From contig OZ220709.1 in assembly GCA_965116665.1 (NCBI GenBank), positions 2,790,001 through 2,854,000 of the forward strand: a stretch of DNA of 64,000 nucleotides. The letters run 5' to 3'. The notes below the pieces were generated by a model. That model saw only the letters and a list, made by a program, of their open reading frames with translations. It searched no databases and was not told the DNA's origin. Below, piece by piece: positions 18,689 to 26,997 of the stretch. Within the stretch, counting starts at the first letter, position 1, and each line of letters starts with the position of its first letter. Source of the stretch: Aldehydirespirator sp965116665. Its GTDB lineage: Bacteria; Actinomycetota; Acidimicrobiia; Acidimicrobiales; Aldehydirespiratoraceae. The position numbers were made by a program, and so were the translations under genes.

Positions 18689-20613
18689 GGCTGGTCCTCT
18701 GCCTGCAGCGCGGCCTCGCCCAGGTAGGCAGCCTGCACCGCGGGATGGGCCTGCACCTGCGCAGGGGTGCCGCTGGCGATGACGCGGCCCTGGTCGAGGC
18801 AGTAGACCCGGTCGCAGATCCCGGTGATGAAGTTGAGGTCGTGGTCGATGACCAGCACGCCGGCACCCACCGCGGCAGCCATGCTCCGGACGCTCTCGAC
18901 CATCGCGAGCGACTCCGAGTCGCTCATCCCGCTGGTCGGCTCGTCGAGCAGCAGGAAGGCGGGCGCCGCGGCCGCGGCCCGGGCCAGCTCCAGGCGCCGG
19001 GAGTTCCCGTAGTCGAGTTGGCCGGCCCGCCGGTTGCGCTGGTCCCACAAGCCGGCGTCTGCCACGATCGCGTCGACGTCGGCCCGGCTGCCGCCGTTGC
19101 GATGGACGGCGGCCATGAGTGCGGCGACCTCCACGTTCTCCCGCACGGTGAGCGACGAGAACAGCCTCAGGTTCTGGAACGTCCGGACCAGGCCGGCGCG
19201 CGCGATCGCATGGGACGGCGCCGCGGTCAGCCCCATCTCGCCCAGGTGCACCTCCCCGGTGGAGGGATCCACGATGCCGGTCATCACGTTCACCAGCGTT
19301 GTCTTGCCCGCTCCGTTGGGGCCGATCAGCCCGACGATCTCCTGGTTGGAGACCTCGACCGAGGCGCTGTCGAGGGCCCGGAAGCCGCCGAACTCGACCG
19401 TGACGCCGCGGGCGGACAGGTCCAGGGCTTCGGGCACAGGGGTGTCCATCGCCTCGGCGGGAGGCTTCCGGCGGCTGAAGCGGCGCCACAGCCAGGCGTC
19501 GACCTCCCAGTCGTCGAGCACGCCGTTGGGACGCCAGATCATGAAGCCGACCATGGCCAGGCCGAGCAGGACGGTCGGCAGTCCCTCCCGGAACACCCAG
19601 TCGAGGTTCCCGTCGAGTCCCAACCCGAACACCTCGAAGCCGTCGGAACCCATGCGTCGGGCGCTCTCGCGCACCGCGGTGATCACACCAACGCCGAGCA
19701 GCGTTCCGGTCACGCCGTTGCGGCCGCCCACGACGAGCATGACCAGCGTGAGCAGCGTGTACTGGAAGAAGAAGAACTCGGGCAGGAGGCTGCCGATCTC
19801 GTAGACCCGCAGTGAGGCGGCCACCGAGACCACGGCCACCGACAGCAGGAGCGCGATCGTCTGCTGGACGACGGGGTTGATGCCCATGGCCCGGGCCGCG
19901 AGGTTGTCCTCGCGAGCCGCGTGGTTGAGCCTTCCGATGCTGCTGCGAGCGAACAGCAGGGCGAGCACGATCGCCGCGAACAGCGCAATGTAGACCGGTG
20001 TGCGGGACTGGAGCGTGTCGCCGATCCCGAAGGTCAGCCCGGCTCGCTCGCCGCCGGTCAGATCGTGCCAGCTCTTGGCGACCTCGTGGGTGAAGAACAG
20101 CAGCGCCAAGGTGATGACCGTCGGTGCCACTGAGCCTGACCGGGCTCCCGCCCGTCCCAGCCCGATGCCGACGATCACCGCCACCGCCAGCGTGATTCCC
20201 AGAGCGACCGCGGTCGCGGGCAGGGGCCCCATCTCGACGTCGGCCAGTCCCCACGGCGCATCCGGTATTCGCGTGTGCTTGTCGTCGGGCGCGATGGCGA
20301 AGATCGCGAAGGCGTATCCGGCCACCGCGCCGAAGCCGATGTGACCGAAGGAGAACACTCCGGTGTTGCCCACGTAGATCTGGATGCCGATCACCATGAT
20401 GGCGTCGATGAACATCGCGGTGATCAGCTTCTCGGCCGACGCTCCCTCGACGACCACCGTGTACAGCAGCCCCCCGCCCACGAACAACGCGAACAGCACG
20501 ACCGCGCCGCACAGCGGGAAGGCGACGTCGCGTCGCAGGTCGGGGAACATCAGTTCCGCCTCCCGGCGACGATTCCGCGTCCAGGCTGAGGCCGGCGACA
20601 CGCGATTCGCCAT
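18685..20613 (-). CDS. Fused branched-chain-type ABC permease and ATPase (LivM-LivG)
   Basis: A 642-residue fusion. Residues 30-365 are a LivM-type permease with about nine membrane segments and the conserved GNTGVFSFGHIGF loop. Residues 398-640 are a LivG-type ATPase with Walker A GPNGAGKT (431-438), signature region DYGNSRRLELARA, Walker B LLLDEP (about 554-559) and switch His591. All catalytic residues are intact. The linker near 370-397 is charged. ATG 20613 shares one base with the LivH stop. The fusion fixes one LivG per LivM, leaving LivF as the second nucleotide-binding partner, but that gene is truncated here. Confidence 0.93.
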   Translation of the reverse strand: MANRVSPASAWTRNRRREAELMFPDLRRDVAFPLCGAVVLFALFVGGGLLYTVVVEGASAEKLITAMFIDAIMVIGIQIYVGNTGVFSFGHIGFGAVAGYAFAIFAIAPDDKHTRIPDAPWGLADVEMGPLPATAVALGITLAVAVIVGIGLGRAGARSGSVAPTVITLALLFFTHEVAKSWHDLTGGERAGLTFGIGDTLQSRTPVYIALFAAIVLALLFARSSIGRLNHAAREDNLAARAMGINPVVQQTIALLLSVAVVSVAASLRVYEIGSLLPEFFFFQYTLLTLVMLVVGGRNGVTGTLLGVGVITAVRESARRMGSDGFEVFGLGLDGNLDWVFREGLPTVLLGLAMVGFMIWRPNGVLDDWEVDAWLWRRFSRRKPPAEAMDTPVPEALDLSARGVTVEFGGFRALDSASVEVSNQEIVGLIGPNGAGKTTLVNVMTGIVDPSTGEVHLGEMGLTAAPSHAIARAGLVRTFQNLRLFSSLTVRENVEVAALMAAVHRNGGSRADVDAIVADAGLWDQRNRRAGQLDYGNSRRLELARAAAAAPAFLLLDEPTSGMSDSESLAMVESVRSMAAAVGAGVLVIDHDLNFITGICDRVYCLDQGRVIASGTPAQVQAHPAVQAAYLGEAALQAEDQP

Positions 20614-21500
20614 CACACCCGCTCCGCGTGAGCCACGTTGACGAGACCCTGGGGTCGGAAGATGAAGAGCAGCGCGATCAGGGTGAAGACCACCCCCTCG
20701 GTGAGCGCGGCGGCGGTCCCCGGTAGCCAGGTGCGCAGCATCACCTCGGCCAGGCCCAGCACGAGACCACCGATGACCGCGCCCTTGAGGCTGCCGAGCC
20801 CGCCGATGAGCGCCGCGAGAACGCCGCTGAGCATCGGGTCGATCCCCGCGGTGGGCGAAGTGTGACCCGCCCGCATGAGCCAGAAGATCCCGGCGATCCC
20901 GGCCAGTGCCCCCGACAGGGCGAACGCGCCCCGGATGACCCGGTCGGAGTTGACGCCCATCAGCCGGGCGGCATCGAAGTCTGCCGCCGCGGCGCGCAGC
21001 GACAGCCCGAACATGGTGCGTTGCAGGAGCACCACCGTCACGGCCAGGGTCACGATCGTCACGATGATGACCACGGTGTCGAACACCTCCACTCGCAGGG
21101 GCCCGATCGAGTAGGTGTCGGCGATCCAGCCCGGTTCCGGGAACGTCTGGACCCGGGCGCCGATGTACATCAAGAAGATGGCGGCGACCAGGAAATGGAT
21201 GCCGAAGGAGGTGAGCAGCTGTGTGAACTCCGACGATCCCCGCACCCGGCTGAACGCGATCCGCTCGATGAGCAGATTGGTGACCACCGCGACGACCACG
21301 ATGAGGGGAGCCACCAGGTACCACGACCAGCCGCTGCTGAAGGCGGCATAGGTGGCGTAGCCGCTCACGGTGATCAACTCCCCGTGGGCGAAGTTCAGCA
21401 GGTGCATGACCCCGAAGACGACCGCCACGCCCAGCGCCAGCAGCGCGTAGATGCTGCCCCGCCCCAGCCCGTCGATCACGTTCTGAACCAACTCGGTCAT
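20613..21500 (-). CDS. livH: Branched-chain-type ABC transporter permease LivH
   Basis: A 295-residue inner-membrane permease with about eight hydrophobic segments. It has the family's start GLGRGSIYALLALGVAVVFG and MHLLNFAHGELI, and the coupling region AAADFDAARLMGVN (an EAA-like loop). It pairs with the LivM part of the fusion to form the channel. Start ATG 21500 overlaps the truncated LivF stop as ATGA. The substrate is not necessarily an amino acid; many actinobacterial Liv systems import amides, ureas or aromatic compounds. Confidence 0.93.
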   Translation of the reverse strand: MTELVQNVIDGLGRGSIYALLALGVAVVFGVMHLLNFAHGELITVSGYATYAAFSSGWSWYLVAPLIVVVAVVTNLLIERIAFSRVRGSSEFTQLLTSFGIHFLVAAIFLMYIGARVQTFPEPGWIADTYSIGPLRVEVFDTVVIIVTIVTLAVTVVLLQRTMFGLSLRAAAADFDAARLMGVNSDRVIRGAFALSGALAGIAGIFWLMRAGHTSPTAGIDPMLSGVLAALIGGLGSLKGAVIGGLVLGLAEVMLRTWLPGTAAALTEGVVFTLIALLFIFRPQGLVNVAHAERV

Positions 21501-21982
21501 CGCGCGCTCCCCCGCACGAAGGTCGGTCTCGACATCAGCGCTCGGGCTATGGCCAGCTGCTGGGCCTCGCCGCCCGACAGGTAGCCGGCCAGCGTGTCCC
21601 ACTTGCCACGCAGGAACGGGAACAGCTCGCCAACCTCCTCGAGCATGGCGCCGCGCTCGGCAGCCGGCAGGGTCACCCCTCCGATGCGCAGGTTCTCCGC
21701 GACGGTGAAGTCGGCGAAGATCCGGCGATGCTCGGGGACCAGCGCCAAGCCTGAGCGAAGCGCCTGATCGGGCGCGGTCCCGGTCATCTCGGCGCCATCG
21801 AGGACCACCCTCCCCGCAGCCGGCACCAGCAGGCCGGCCACCGTGTTGAGAAGGGTGGTCTTTCCGGCTCCGTTGGGGCCGATGAGGCCAACCACCTCGC
21901 CGGCCCCAACGGACAGACTCACATCTCGCAATGCCGAGATAGAGCCGTACCGGGTTGTGAGGCCCTCGACTTCCAGCATCAT
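21497..21982 (-). CDS. livF: Truncated LivF-type ABC ATPase
   Basis: Only 161 residues, against about 235 for LivF. Walker A GPNGAGKT (35-42), the Q-loop region and the signature LSGGEAQQ (135-142) are present. The protein then ends MSRPTFVRGSAR, exactly where the Walker B segment LLDEP should follow. Walker B, D-loop and switch His are missing, so it cannot be a complete ATPase. The stop still overlaps the LivH start by four bases, which suggests a clean in-place deletion rather than a sequencing frameshift. Two ATGs (21982, 21979) are possible starts. The cell may borrow another LivF, or the assembly may be wrong here. Confidence 0.85.
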   Translation of the reverse strand: MMLEVEGLTTRYGSISALRDVSLSVGAGEVVGLIGPNGAGKTTLLNTVAGLLVPAAGRVVLDGAEMTGTAPDQALRSGLALVPEHRRIFADFTVAENLRIGGVTLPAAERGAMLEEVGELFPFLRGKWDTLAGYLSGGEAQQLAIARALMSRPTFVRGSAR

Positions 21983-22035
21983 GGACCGGCCCTGTCGGCC
22001 GTTGCTCTCGTGAGCACGATCCGCCGGCTCGTTCC

Positions 22036-23619
22036 TTACCTCATCTCGACGAGGACGTCCTGGCCGTTGACGATCCGCTTGATCGGGACGGACTTGGGCG
22101 GTGTGCCGGTGGTGCCGACGTAGGTGATGGTGCCGCTGAAGCCCTCGAATCCGGAGATCTGGGCCACGGCGTCGCCGATCTGGGCAGAGTCGGTGCAGCC
22201 GCAGTTGACGATGCCCTGGATGCCCAGCAGCAGCGAGTCGACGTAGAGGCCCATGAAGCCCTGGCTCTCGAGCACCTCGCCGTCGTTGGCTGCCGAGTAG
22301 CCCTTGAGCAGGCGGTCGTTGAGCCCGCCCGGCTCCACGTTGATGTGGGGCGTGTGCACGATGCCCTCGTTGTTGTCCTCGAAGGCGATGCCGGTGGCGT
22401 CGAGCGCGTCGGTCCCGATGTAGGTGATGTTGTCGAAGCCTGCGCCCTCGAGCTGGCCCCTCAGCGCGGTGACCTGGAAGCCCAGGGCGGCCGAGAAGAA
22501 GGCCTCGTTGTTCTCGAGCACCTCCGACAGTTCGGCCACCTGGGCGGAAAAGTCGGTGTCCTCGATCCACACGTAGGTGTGTTCGGCCACGATCTCTCCG
22601 CCGCCGGCCTCGAAGACCTCCTTGAAGACGTCGGGGTTGTAGCCGGTGTAGGGGCCCGGCTGGGTGAACACGAAGGCTCGGGTGATGCCCTGGTCGAGGG
22701 CCCACTCGGCTGCCGCCGAAGACTGGCCGTAGTCGTCGAAGGTCACCAGGAACGAGTTGTTCTCGATGTCGGAGAGCGTGGGTTCGGTCGAAGCAGCCAC
22801 GAACACGGGCACCTGGCCGCCGGTGGCCTGCAGGATGGGCAGCGTGAAGTCCGCGAACGGCGGGCCGATGAGGAAGTGCGCTCCCCAGTCGAGGAGTTGC
22901 TGGGCCGCCACGCCGGCGGTGGTGGCGTCGCCGCCGACGTCCTCCACCCGGACCTCGACCGGCGAGCCGTTGACGCCGCCGATGCAGTTGATCAGGTTGG
23001 CGAAGTGGGGCACCAGCTTGGAGCCGGGGATGTCGACGAAGCCGACCACGTCGCTGAAGTCCATGGCCATGCCGACCCTGATGGGCTCGCCTGCCGGAGC
23101 GGGCTCGCAGTTGCCCAGGTCCGCATTGAGAGCCGCCCTGATGTCGACGGCCTGATCCATCGGCTCGGGAGCCGCCATGGCCTCCTCCATGGCCGCCTCA
23201 GCCGCGGCCGCCGCCTCAGCCGCCGCCGTCTCAGCCGCCGCGGCCTCAGCAGTAGCCGCTTCGAGCTGTGCCTCGAGTTCGGCTACCACCGCGGGGTCCG
23301 CCGCCCCTTCGGCTTCCTCCATCGCGGCCGCAAGCGCTGCCTCAGCCTCGGCGGCGCGGGCGGCCGCGGCCTCAGCCTCGGCAGCCGCAGCGTCGGCTTC
23401 GGCCTGGGCCTCAGCAGCCTGAGCCTCAGCAGCCGCAGCCTCGGCCTCAGCGGCCGCCGCCTCAGCCGCAGCCTCGGCAGCCGCAGCCTCAGCAGCCGCG
23501 GCGTCGGCAGCCGCAGCGTCGGCGGCACTGGTGTCCGGCGCAGGCTCGGCGTCGTCACCGCACGCGGCGGCAACCAGTACCAAGACGGCAAGGACAGCGA
23601 TCACTGACTTGAACTTCAT
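22036..23619 (-). CDS. ABC transporter substrate-binding lipoprotein with Ala/Glu-rich stalk
   Basis: A 527-residue type 1 periplasmic binding protein. The signal peptide ends in a lipobox, with Cys20 (LVAAAC) as the lipid anchor. Residues 32-150 are almost only Ala and Glu with some Gln/Asp/Arg, predicted as a long helix or coiled coil. The ligand-binding domain follows (GEPIRVGMAMDFSD onward), a receptor family ligand-binding (Leu/Ile/Val or amide-binding) fold. ATG 23619 follows a strong AGGAGG site; an upstream in-frame ATG is not needed. It heads the long catabolic operon. The stalk would hold the receptor away from the membrane; its length is unusual. Confidence 0.92.
   Translation of the reverse strand: MKFKSVIAVLAVLVLVAAACGDDAEPAPDTSAADAAAADAAAAEAAAAEAAAEAAAAEAEAAAAEAQAAEAQAEADAAAAEAEAAAARAAEAEAALAAAMEEAEGAADPAVVAELEAQLEAATAEAAAAETAAAEAAAAAEAAMEEAMAAPEPMDQAVDIRAALNADLGNCEPAPAGEPIRVGMAMDFSDVVGFVDIPGSKLVPHFANLINCIGGVNGSPVEVRVEDVGGDATTAGVAAQQLLDWGAHFLIGPPFADFTLPILQATGGQVPVFVAASTEPTLSDIENNSFLVTFDDYGQSSAAAEWALDQGITRAFVFTQPGPYTGYNPDVFKEVFEAGGGEIVAEHTYVWIEDTDFSAQVAELSEVLENNEAFFSAALGFQVTALRGQLEGAGFDNITYIGTDALDATGIAFEDNNEGIVHTPHINVEPGGLNDRLLKGYSAANDGEVLESQGFMGLYVDSLLLGIQGIVNCGCTDSAQIGDAVAQISGFEGFSGTITYVGTTGTPPKSVPIKRIVNGQDVLVEMR
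23170..23526 (-). repeat. Low-complexity DNA encoding the Ala/Glu stalk
   Basis: About 360 bases made of GCN and GAG/GAC codons in near-repeated blocks, coding the stalk of the binding protein. It can slip during replication or assembly, so its length may vary between strains. Confidence 0.8.
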
Positions 23620-23681
23620 GGGAATACCTCCTCCTGAAAGCGATCGGACCGGACAGTAGCGCCCCCTTCGAGACCGCGCAA

Positions 23682-23697
23682 ATTTTTTATACAAAAT
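23682..23697. promoter_or_regulatory. AT-rich palindrome, candidate GntR operator
   Basis: ATTTTTTATACAAAAT has half-sites that match at seven of eight positions around TATA. It is 63 bases upstream of the binding-protein start in an otherwise G+C-rich region. FCD-type GntR regulators often bind TNGTNNNACNA-like palindromes, and a GntR gene is in this operon. The same AT-rich patch may include the -10 box. Confidence 0.45.
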
Positions 23698-23755
23698 GTG
23701 AAATGAATCTCGGGAGGGAATCGGTCACCCCACGCGGCGCCTCCCGCTCGGCCCC

Positions 23756-24373
23756 TCAGCCCAGCGGCCGGTCGGTCAGCAGGTCAAGAAGTTCGTCGTA
23801 ACCCGTGCAGCAGGGGTACTGCCGATGCTCCGATCGCACATTGGCCGGCGCCCGGAACAACACCCCCGCGTCGGCCGCGGCCAGCATGGTCATGTCGTTG
23901 TAGGAGTCGCCCACCGCCACCACCCGGTAGTTGAGCGATCGGAAGGCCTCGACTGCTCTCGCCTTCTGGTCGTTGAGCCGCAGCCGGTAGTCAGCGAGGC
24001 GGTCGTCCTCCACCACGAGCGTGTGGCACAGCAGCAGGGGCCAGCCCAGCTGGGCCATCAGCGGGCGGCCGAACTGCTCGAAGGTGTCCGACAGCAGCAC
24101 CACCGGCATGCGTGACTGGAGTTCCCGCAGGAACTGCACCGCGCCTTCGAGTGGGACCAGACCCTCGGCAACCTCCATGATCGTGGTCATGGTGATGCCG
24201 GCCGCGTCCAGGGCGGCGATCCTGCCCTTCATCAGCACGTCGTAGTCGGGCTCGTCGCGGGTGGTGCGGCGCAGGAAGTCGATACCGGTTCGCTCGGCCA
24301 CCGCGATCCACACCTCGGGTGTGAGCACGCCCTCGACGTCGAGGACGGCCAGGGACTGCGGCGGTGAGCTCAC
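23756..24373 (-). CDS. thrH: HAD phosphatase, ThrH-like (phosphoserine phosphatase / homoserine kinase)
   Basis: A 205-residue HAD-superfamily protein, the exact size of ThrH. Motif I is AVLDVEGVLTPEVW (nucleophile Asp in DVEG), motif II SDTF and motif IV VGDSYNDMTML. ThrH of Pseudomonas has phosphoserine phosphatase and phosphoserine:homoserine phosphotransferase activity. The GTG start at 24373 shares one base with the stop of the VOC gene, so the pair is coupled. Its 3' end lies in front of the transporter operon with about 136 noncoding bases between. Confidence 0.85.
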   Translation of the reverse strand: MSSPPQSLAVLDVEGVLTPEVWIAVAERTGIDFLRRTTRDEPDYDVLMKGRIAALDAAGITMTTIMEVAEGLVPLEGAVQFLRELQSRMPVVLLSDTFEQFGRPLMAQLGWPLLLCHTLVVEDDRLADYRLRLNDQKARAVEAFRSLNYRVVAVGDSYNDMTMLAAADAGVLFRAPANVRSEHRQYPCCTGYDELLDLLTDRPLG

Positions 24374-24837
24374 TAGTGATCGGATCCGCTCATCATCGCC
24401 GCGGCCCGGCGCTCCAGCTCCTCGTCGTCGACGTCCTCGATGTGGGTGGCCACGCCCCAACGGTGGCCCCACGGGTCCTCGAACTGCCCCGACCGGTCGC
24501 CGTAGAACTGGTCCTCGACCGCTCGCAGCTCGGTGGCCCCGGCCGCCAGCGCGGCTGCGAAGGTGGCGTCGGCGTCCTCGACGTAGACGTTCATCGACGT
24601 CGGGGTCCCACCCAGCGTCTTGGGGCCGATCACGCCCATCTCGGGGTACTCGTCGGACAGCATGATCATCGATTCGCCCAGCGTCAGCTCGCAGTGGCCG
24701 ATCCGGTCGCCGAAGGTCATGCGGTGCTGTTCGGTGCAGCCGAACACGCTCGTGTAGAAGTCGATGGCGTCGGCCGCGCCGTCAACGCACAGGTAGGCGG
24801 TGATCCGCGGGTACCCGTCGGGGATGGGGTTGACCAT
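24373..24837 (-). CDS. VOC family protein (glyoxalase/PhnB-like)
   Basis: A 154-residue vicinal-oxygen-chelate protein. The two beta-alpha-beta-beta-beta modules are visible: PRITAYLCVDGAADAIDFYTSVFG and later MNVYVEDADATFAAALAAGA, ending in FEDPWGHRWGVATHIEDV, a standard PhnB-like C-terminal block. ATG 24837 follows a GGAAGGA ribosome site. Such proteins are often uncharacterised dioxygenase-fold or antibiotic-binding relatives; function is not known here. Confidence 0.9.
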   Translation of the reverse strand: MVNPIPDGYPRITAYLCVDGAADAIDFYTSVFGCTEQHRMTFGDRIGHCELTLGESMIMLSDEYPEMGVIGPKTLGGTPTSMNVYVEDADATFAAALAAGATELRAVEDQFYGDRSGQFEDPWGHRWGVATHIEDVDDEELERRAAAMMSGSDH

Positions 24838-24908
24838 GGGGAGATCCTTCCTAGGTTGCAGGCGGACAGCGGGACCGGGCTGGCCCATCCGTCCGTGTCG
24901 GCCCTGCA

Positions 24909-25748
24909 TTATCGCCGCGCCGGGGCCGGCTCGCCCACCCCCGGCCCCGGACGAACCCAAGGGGCCACCCCGCCGCGGCCGTCGGTGACAGCCAGGGCGA
25001 CCGTGCCCACCAGAGCGGTGACGCACAGTGCGGCCGTTCCCAGCACCAGGTACATGACCAGAACCTGCACGATCACCGCATCCACGGGATCCACACCGGC
25101 CAGCAGCAGACCGGTCATGGCGCCGGGCAGCGCGATCAGCCCCACCACCTTGGTCCGCTCGACTTGGGGGATGATGGCCGAACGAGCCGCCCGGGGCGCC
25201 ACGAAGCGCACCAGTTGGCGACGGCCCAGTCCCAGCGCCAGTGCCGCCTCGATCTCGCCGATCCGGTCACGGCACCGTCCGACGGCCTGGTCCACGGCCA
25301 GCACCGCGGCCGGCACCGCGTTGCCGATGGTTATGCCCGCGATCACGACCACGGAGGCCGGCTCGTAGGGCAGCACCCCGAAGCCGAACGTGACGACCAG
25401 GCTGATGGCGGCCGACAGCAGGACGACGGCGACGGTGACCGGGGCCATCGCGGGAATCCGCGCCGATGTCCGCCTCGAGGCCCGCCGTCGCACCACCGCG
25501 CTGGCCACCACCACCATCACCGCCACCCAGGACAGGGCCAACCAGTCGGCCCAGGCCGACTCGAAGATCAGCAGCAGCACGGCCCCGACCGCCAGCAACT
25601 GGGCCGCGGCCCTCACCGCCGCCACCGCCACGTCGCGGCTGATCCGCAGACCGAGCGCCCATCCCAGGGCCAGCGCGAGCACCACCAGCGACAGCGAGGC
25701 CGCCACCACCGGCCAGCCGACTACGTCCACGCCGCCCGAGCCGTCCAC
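24909..25748 (-). CDS. fetB: FetB-type (UPF0014) ABC permease
   Basis: A 279-residue membrane protein with about seven hydrophobic segments and the UPF0014/FetB signature: AAAQLLAVG near the N-terminus and GITIGNAVPAA and FVAPRAARSAIIPQVERTKVVGLIALPGAMTG in the middle (ending with the cytoplasmic coupling loop). In E. coli FetAB is linked to iron homeostasis and oxidative stress. The expected ATPase partner FetA is not adjacent. The start is GTG 25748. It stands alone on the minus strand between the VOC gene and a small NifU-like gene. Confidence 0.85.
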   Translation of the reverse strand: MDGSGGVDVVGWPVVAASLSLVVLALALGWALGLRISRDVAVAAVRAAAQLLAVGAVLLLIFESAWADWLALSWVAVMVVVASAVVRRRASRRTSARIPAMAPVTVAVVLLSAAISLVVTFGFGVLPYEPASVVVIAGITIGNAVPAAVLAVDQAVGRCRDRIGEIEAALALGLGRRQLVRFVAPRAARSAIIPQVERTKVVGLIALPGAMTGLLLAGVDPVDAVIVQVLVMYLVLGTAALCVTALVGTVALAVTDGRGGVAPWVRPGPGVGEPAPARR

Positions 25749-25811
25749 CCCGCCATTGTGCCAGCGGGCGTTCGCGACAGGAGAGTTGTCACAGGACCGG
25801 GTCGGGCCCGG

Positions 25812-26144
25812 TCAGCCCTCCACCATGGCGATGAGCTCGTCGTCGCTGGGGATCTCCACGCCGGGCACGTAGTAGGTGTAGAGGCTGGCGATCACCTCGC
25901 CGAGCCCGGAGTCGTCGCCGCCGGCCATCTCGGCGGTGATCACCGAGCCGTGAATGTGGATCGACGACAGCCTGCCGGTGGCCAGCATGCGGCGGGCCAG
26001 CTCATCGCAGGGACGGTCGCCGAGGATCTCCTCGGTGGACCGGTAGCGCTCGTGGCCCATGCCGGTGAGGGTCCGGTTCAACTCGAACCGCACGAGCCCG
26101 GGCCTGGGCGACGAGGTACGCAGAAAGGTGACGGGCTGGCCCAT
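25812..26144 (-). CDS. Small NifU/Nfu N-terminal-like protein
   Basis: A 110-residue protein. The order PRPGLVRFELNRTLTG, then a cluster PCDELARRMLATGRLSSIHIHG and SVITAEMAGG, resembles the Nfu/NifU N-terminal domain (scaffold-associated, no cluster-binding CxxC). No cysteine pair for Fe-S binding is present. It is 12 bases downstream of rnhB and likely cotranscribed with it. The assignment is from overall pattern only. Confidence 0.6.
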   Translation of the reverse strand: MGQPVTFLRTSSPRPGLVRFELNRTLTGMGHERYRSTEEILGDRPCDELARRMLATGRLSSIHIHGSVITAEMAGGDDSGLGEVIASLYTYYVPGVEIPSDDELIAMVEG

Positions 26145-26156
26145 GGCGACTGCAGG

Positions 26157-26957
26157 CTACAGCCGGCCGCTCGCCGGGGCTGCACCCCCAGCGGCGAGAT
26201 CGAACAGCCGGGGCTGGGTGTCATCGCCCGGCGGGTGCAGGCGCGGGACTCCGCTCCAGCGCAGGTCGTCCATGAACACCCACCGCCGCCGGTGGATGGC
26301 GCACGGGCCCCACGCGGCCAGCGCGGCTGTGTGGCGGGGGCACGGGTAGCCCTTGTTGGACGCGAACCAGTAGGCCGGATAGCGCCGGGCGGCTTCGACC
26401 ATGAGGCGGTCTCGGGTGACCTTGGCGACCACTGACGCGGCCGCGATCGAGAGGCTCGACGCGTCGCCCCGCACGATCGTGGTCACCGCCGGCCCGTCGT
26501 CGCGAACCGGTTCGGTTCGGCCGGGCTCATCGGGACGCGGCTTCAGGAAGTTCCAGGACCCGTCCACCAGCACATGGTCGACTTCCAGGCCCAGACCGTC
26601 GACGGCCCGCCGGGCCGCCAGGCGCTGGGCGTCGGCCATGCCCCACTCGGCGCACTCGGCCACGGTGGCGTGGCCCACCGACACCGCCCGGGCCCACTGG
26701 TTGATGCGGTCGTGCAGCACCCCGCGCTCGGAGGCGTTGAGCATTTTGGAGTCGCGCACCTTGTAGATCCTGGTGTCGGGATCCGCGACCACGGCCGCCA
26801 CCGTGAGCGGCCCGGCCCACGATCCCCGACCCACCTCGTCCACTCCGGCCACGACATCGGCGCCGCTGGACCACAGGTCCCGCTCCACCCGCAACCCCGG
26901 GGCGCGCCCCCGCAGGGCGCGCCGCAACGGGGCGGCAGTGGAGGCAGTGTTGGCCAT
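26157..26957 (-). CDS. rnhB: Ribonuclease HII
   Basis: A 266-residue RNase HII, which removes RNA from RNA-DNA hybrids and single misincorporated ribonucleotides. The metal-binding acidic pair is in VAGVDEVGRGSWAG (Asp-Glu), then VDHVLVDG and VVAKVTRDRLM. The usual GRG(P/A)LAGP is GRGSWAGP, a variant seen in some actinobacteria. The C-terminus has an extra tail of about 40 residues after the core (SGVPRLHPPGDDTQP). The start is ATG 26957. It is a housekeeping gene next to the nitrogen locus. Confidence 0.93.
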   Translation of the reverse strand: MANTASTAAPLRRALRGRAPGLRVERDLWSSGADVVAGVDEVGRGSWAGPLTVAAVVADPDTRIYKVRDSKMLNASERGVLHDRINQWARAVSVGHATVAECAEWGMADAQRLAARRAVDGLGLEVDHVLVDGSWNFLKPRPDEPGRTEPVRDDGPAVTTIVRGDASSLSIAAASVVAKVTRDRLMVEAARRYPAYWFASNKGYPCPRHTAALAAWGPCAIHRRRWVFMDDLRWSGVPRLHPPGDDTQPRLFDLAAGGAAPASGRL

Positions 26958-26997
26958 CGGCGCGACCGTAGTCGCGCCGGGTCAGCTCACAGGGTCG

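Noticed and set aside
23170..23526. Ala/Glu repeats as a frameshift or assembly artefact
   Set aside because: The frame is open through the whole segment and the signal peptide and ligand domain on either side are in the same frame.
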